From Carex sylvatica (taxonomy: Eukaryota; Streptophyta; Magnoliopsida; Poales; Cyperaceae): 18,895 bases of DNA. The stretch's first letter is position 1, and each line of letters opens with the position of its first letter. The stretch is taken from assembly GCA_964058845.1 (NCBI GenBank), contig CAXKVR010000669.1, positions 1 to 18,895 on the forward strand. The letters are read 5' to 3'. The position numbers and the translations under genes are program-made. The notes under the pieces are model-generated. The model was not told where the DNA came from. It made no database searches and worked only from the letters and a program-made list of their open reading frames with translations. Below are positions 16,387 through 18,895 of the stretch, one piece after another.

Positions 16387-16696
16387 ATGTCTGACTTAAT
16401 TCTTGATTTTGTTGTTTTTTTATCGTTTCAAACTCGGATCTTGGGGAAGAAATGTTGTCGATGTCTTTTTAGATGGATTATGTTTTATGTTCAGAATTTT
16501 TTGTACGTGTGATCTTTATACATTTGTGCTTGTGTAAGAATGAATGAACCACTTATTTGCATGTCAGCATGTGCTCTTGTCATTGTCGTGTGAATTGATG
16601 TGGTTGTTTTTAGTTAAATATCGTTTTTTTGTGAATTCCACTTGCAAAGATAATATCTTGTATTTCTGGCGTTAAAAAGAAAATGCGCAAGAAAAT
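16387..16696 (+). other. Presumed 3' UTR of the zinc-finger gene
   Basis: T-rich, stop-dense sequence in the sense direction, typical of a plant 3' UTR and downstream region, with ATGAATGAACC-like words near 16540. No other feature. Its left-arm mirror is 1376-1685. Confidence 0.4.
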
Positions 16697-16910
16697 TTGA
16701 TCGCGCTTTTTGTTAGAAACAAAAAAACGCCGACTGCCTCCGCCTTTCTCTTGCGCTCCACCGTTCGCTCTATTAGAGGAGTCTGTACCAGCCGAGCAAG
16801 GTTACCATTCCTCCTCTCTCCTCTTCCGTTCGAACTCCCAATCTCTCATCCATAAAACTCCTCTGCAATTTGAAGAAAAAAGACAAGCTTCTCTGACAGA
16901 GCTCGAGTAA
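16697..16910 (+). other. CpG-rich exon-like block, right-arm copy
   Basis: CT- and CpG-rich sequence, open without stops from 16701 to 16910 but lacking ATG. A possible donor, GTAAGC, lies at 16908. It looks like the 5' leader or first exon of a gene transcribed rightwards, perhaps the TPST-like gene downstream. The translation (containing KKRRLPPPFSCAPP) matches nothing I know. Confidence 0.35.
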
Positions 16911-17753
16911 GCATCAAAAACATTTTTTTTTTTCTGAGTAAATTGATAAACTGTGTACTAATTATGAGATAGTGCTCCTCAGGTTAGCTACTTGGTTGAG
17001 AGAAGAGAGCGAGGGTGGTGATTCATGGCAGAAGCGACGAAACAGGAACGAAGCGTTAGCTCAGTCTTAGTATTGATTTAGGCCAGGAACGAAACAGGAA
17101 CGAGCGTTCCGCTTCCTCAGGTTAGTTTAAGCAAATCTCTCCTGTTAACTTCACCAAAAAGGTTTTACCTTTTCATTTAATTTTTAAATTAATCTTTAAT
17201 TCATGGGAAAATTAGACCACTTGTTTAAACTTTATGCAATATAGCAACTGACCCTCGGATGTTGACTAAAATCTCAATTTCTCCTCGAGACATTGGGTTA
17301 ACCCACATTGGGGTCCACTAAAGTGTAATAAACCCTTAATATGGTGGTATTTAGTCTCAAGTTATCTCTCCAGTAATTAGGCCTCTATATTTCTGAGAGA
17401 AATTAATGCAAATTGCTTCATAACTATATGATGTTTTACTCTTTATTCTACAATTTAATGCCAAAAAAAGCACGTATATAGAAATAAGAAGGTTTACAAA
17501 GTTGTTTAAACAGGTTCACTTTGATGCGATAAATGTCAAGCCAAATGTCCCTCTCATAAATGCTGCACCAGATTAGCACGGTACTAGTTTTCCCAAATTC
17601 CAATTGGGAAAGCAGGGAAGTAAGCTTGAAAGATCCGAATTAACCTCTGTAAACCCTTGGTTCTTTTAATCAAGTGTCAATTTAATCAAAGTAGCCTTGC
17701 ATATCCTCACTTGTAATTTGTGATTTAAACTAGGGATGTTTCTGGAAATGTAG
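16911..17753 (+). other. Leader/intron-like region before the TPST-like exon
   Basis: A possible acceptor, CTCCTCAG (to 16981), is followed by sequence with ATGGCAGAAGCG at 17024. That start gives a frame of only 18 codons. A donor-like CCTCAGGTTAGT occurs at about 17116. The word ACGAAACAGGAACGA occurs twice in the segment. The rest, to the acceptor at 17753, is AT-rich and gene-free. The splice-like sites suggest a 5' UTR exon, not a coding one. No TPST catalytic exon is here. Confidence 0.35.
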
Positions 17754-18487
17754 GCACGAGGGCTCTTACCAGATTCACTGCTGAAGGAAATTAAAATTTT
17801 GAATAGCCTCGATATAGAATTGTACAGGCATGCAGAGTCAATTTTCTTGCAACAGCAAATCCCCATGAATGATCTTGAGAAGCAAAACCAACAAGTAGTA
17901 AATCGTACTGTTGGAAAATTAATTTTTACCCTTTCAGGTATACCAATAAAACTAGTCAAACTCACTTTTTTTTGGCTTCTAACATGGAACTTTAGATAAA
18001 TGAGGCCTATCAATCACCACATGTTGCCAAATGCACACTGTCTTCCTATATGTGGCTGTTTTGTTTGTTCTTTTTTTCTGATGGTACTAGTAAACTCATT
18101 TGTTAAATGAGGATTAGTGTTGCTAAACCAGAGGCTGTCCCAGCAACAGAGATTTGCCTCCTGTTGGGTCAGTACATTTTAAACAACATAATTTTTTTAA
18201 GATTTTAGGCATCAATTTTGTTTAGTTTGCCTTTTTCAATATTTTGGTGTTAGTTTGTGTTGGATGGTTTTTATTGATAAATTGTGTGAAAAATAACTAA
18301 AAGAGTAAAATAGTTTGTGTTAGTTTTTAAAAATGTTATTTTACTTATCATTTTTCTGGTGGAGTTTTGGACAGGTTTAGTGGGAGAAGAAGTGATACCC
18401 CTGGAATGTCTTTCTTCAGTTCAAGACATACACATGACTTCTGAAGACCACATGGTACCACTGGTATCATCCATTGTGCAAGTATAA
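17754..18487 (+). pseudogene. TPST: 3' exons of a tyrosylprotein sulfotransferase-like gene
   Basis: Exon 17754-17937 lies between TGTAG and CAGGTATAC and reads ARGLLPDSLLKEIK, then LNSLDIELYRHAESIF, then a Gln/Asn-rich tail. This resembles, from memory of the family, the C-terminal helix of plant TPST with its LNNLDVELYKYAKVIF segment. TPST sulfates tyrosines of secreted peptide hormones in the Golgi. Splicing to an acceptor at 18374 continues in frame for 37 codons (LVGEEVIPLECL...) to TAA at 18487. That last exon lacks the membrane segment expected near a TPST C-terminus. The sulfotransferase domain and the 5' exons are not seen nearby. I read it as a truncated or decayed 3' fragment; a very long intron is the alternative. 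Confidence 0.5.
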
Positions 18488-18895
18488 CAGCTTGGATACT
18501 TTGTTCAATTTAGAGTTTTCTATGAACCTTAGTGTATTTTGTGGATCTCATAAAACAATTTTGATGTAATAAGATAGTTAGGAATACAAAACTGGTACAC
18601 TGTTTGGTACCAGTTAAAAGCTTTTGCTTCAGATTGATGTTCCATTATGTGTTTACCAAACAGTATTGAAACCACAATTGTATAGACAAATTATATTCAT
18701 GAAATAAATTAAAGCTAGTTACACAAATCAGATACTACAAAGTTGCAAAATAAATCTAATCATGTACTATAGAACTTCGTCTAAGCACAAAACTAAACAT
18801 TATCTGGCTAGTGCAAAATAGCCTAGCATTTCAAAATACCCAAAATATATCCCAAATATTGTGATGAACACAGACTCCTAACTAGTTCGCCAACT
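18488..18895. other. Downstream flank beyond the visible mirror
   Basis: AT-rich sequence after the presumed stop of the TPST-like fragment, with GTAATAAG near 18567 and GAAATAAATT near 18700 as possible polyadenylation signals. No further gene is visible. With 18072-18487 it is the only part of the window whose mirror partner would lie left of base 1. Confidence 0.45.

Larger units (their letters stand above)
10207..18071 (-). repeat. Right arm of giant inverted repeat
   Basis: Mirror copy of 1-7866. Its inner end at 10207 cuts through MULE-2 and abuts a short tandem repeat at the edge of MITE C. Its outer end at 18071 is only where the partner arm leaves the window, not a proven breakpoint. 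Genes in this arm are on the plus strand, pointing away from the spacer. Near-identity of two arms this long means a recent duplication, ongoing gene conversion, or an assembly fold-back. Confidence 0.97.

Noticed and set aside
1..18071. Arms read as the long terminal repeats of a retrotransposon or as the ends of one giant fold-back transposon
   Set aside because: The arms are inverted, not direct. They contain genes and many independent insertions, and the inner boundary cuts an element. No outer terminal motif or target duplication can be seen.
1..18071. Chloroplast inverted repeat
   Set aside because: No rRNA, tRNA or plastid gene is present, and the arms are full of nuclear transposons.

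Overview
The window looks like AT-rich, non-coding-dominated nuclear DNA of a flowering plant. Three things support this: GT-AG introns with T-rich acceptor tracts, a gene fragment resembling plant tyrosylprotein sulfotransferase, and a dense load of small plant-type transposons (hairpin MITEs, non-autonomous Mutator-like elements with 9-bp target duplications, a tRNA-derived SINE, a possible Helitron end). No bacterial gene, rRNA or functional tRNA is visible. A species cannot be named from what is here.

The dominant structure is a giant inverted repeat. Bases 1-7866 are the reverse complement of 10207-18071 and flank a 2340-bp unique spacer (7867-10206). Paired coordinates sum to 18072 in the outer part and to 18073 in the inner part. 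The change is one base of net length at a TA/poly-A tract (5260-5292 against 12781-12812), the only arm difference I found. The match runs to base 1, so the palindrome may continue to the left, where bases 18072-18895 would find their partner.

Reading each arm from the spacer outwards: a MULE end, a decayed hairpin MITE, a CpG-rich exon-like block followed by an intron-like AT-rich block, a MULE-derived repeat carrying a SINE, a TA microsatellite, a TIR element (E), a gene-poor stretch, a possible Helitron 3' end, two 374-bp hairpin MITEs seated in TA tracts, an intact two-exon gene for a 64-residue zinc-finger protein, a CpG-rich 5'-exon-like block, and the 3' exons of a TPST-like gene. All genes point away from the spacer, so the two arms form a divergent, head-to-head duplicate pair.

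The spacer holds the rest of MULE-2, a complete 1.09-kb MULE-1 (an older relative of the repeat in both arms), a TG/TA/GA compound microsatellite and a 421-bp hairpin MITE. MULE-2 is whole, with both target duplications, across the left arm-spacer boundary, but cut off at the right one. This suggests the left locus is the source and the 10206/10207 junction is new. An inverted duplication of transposon sequence with a third copy between the arms could act as a hairpin-RNA source, as with maize Mu killer. An assembly fold-back must be excluded first.
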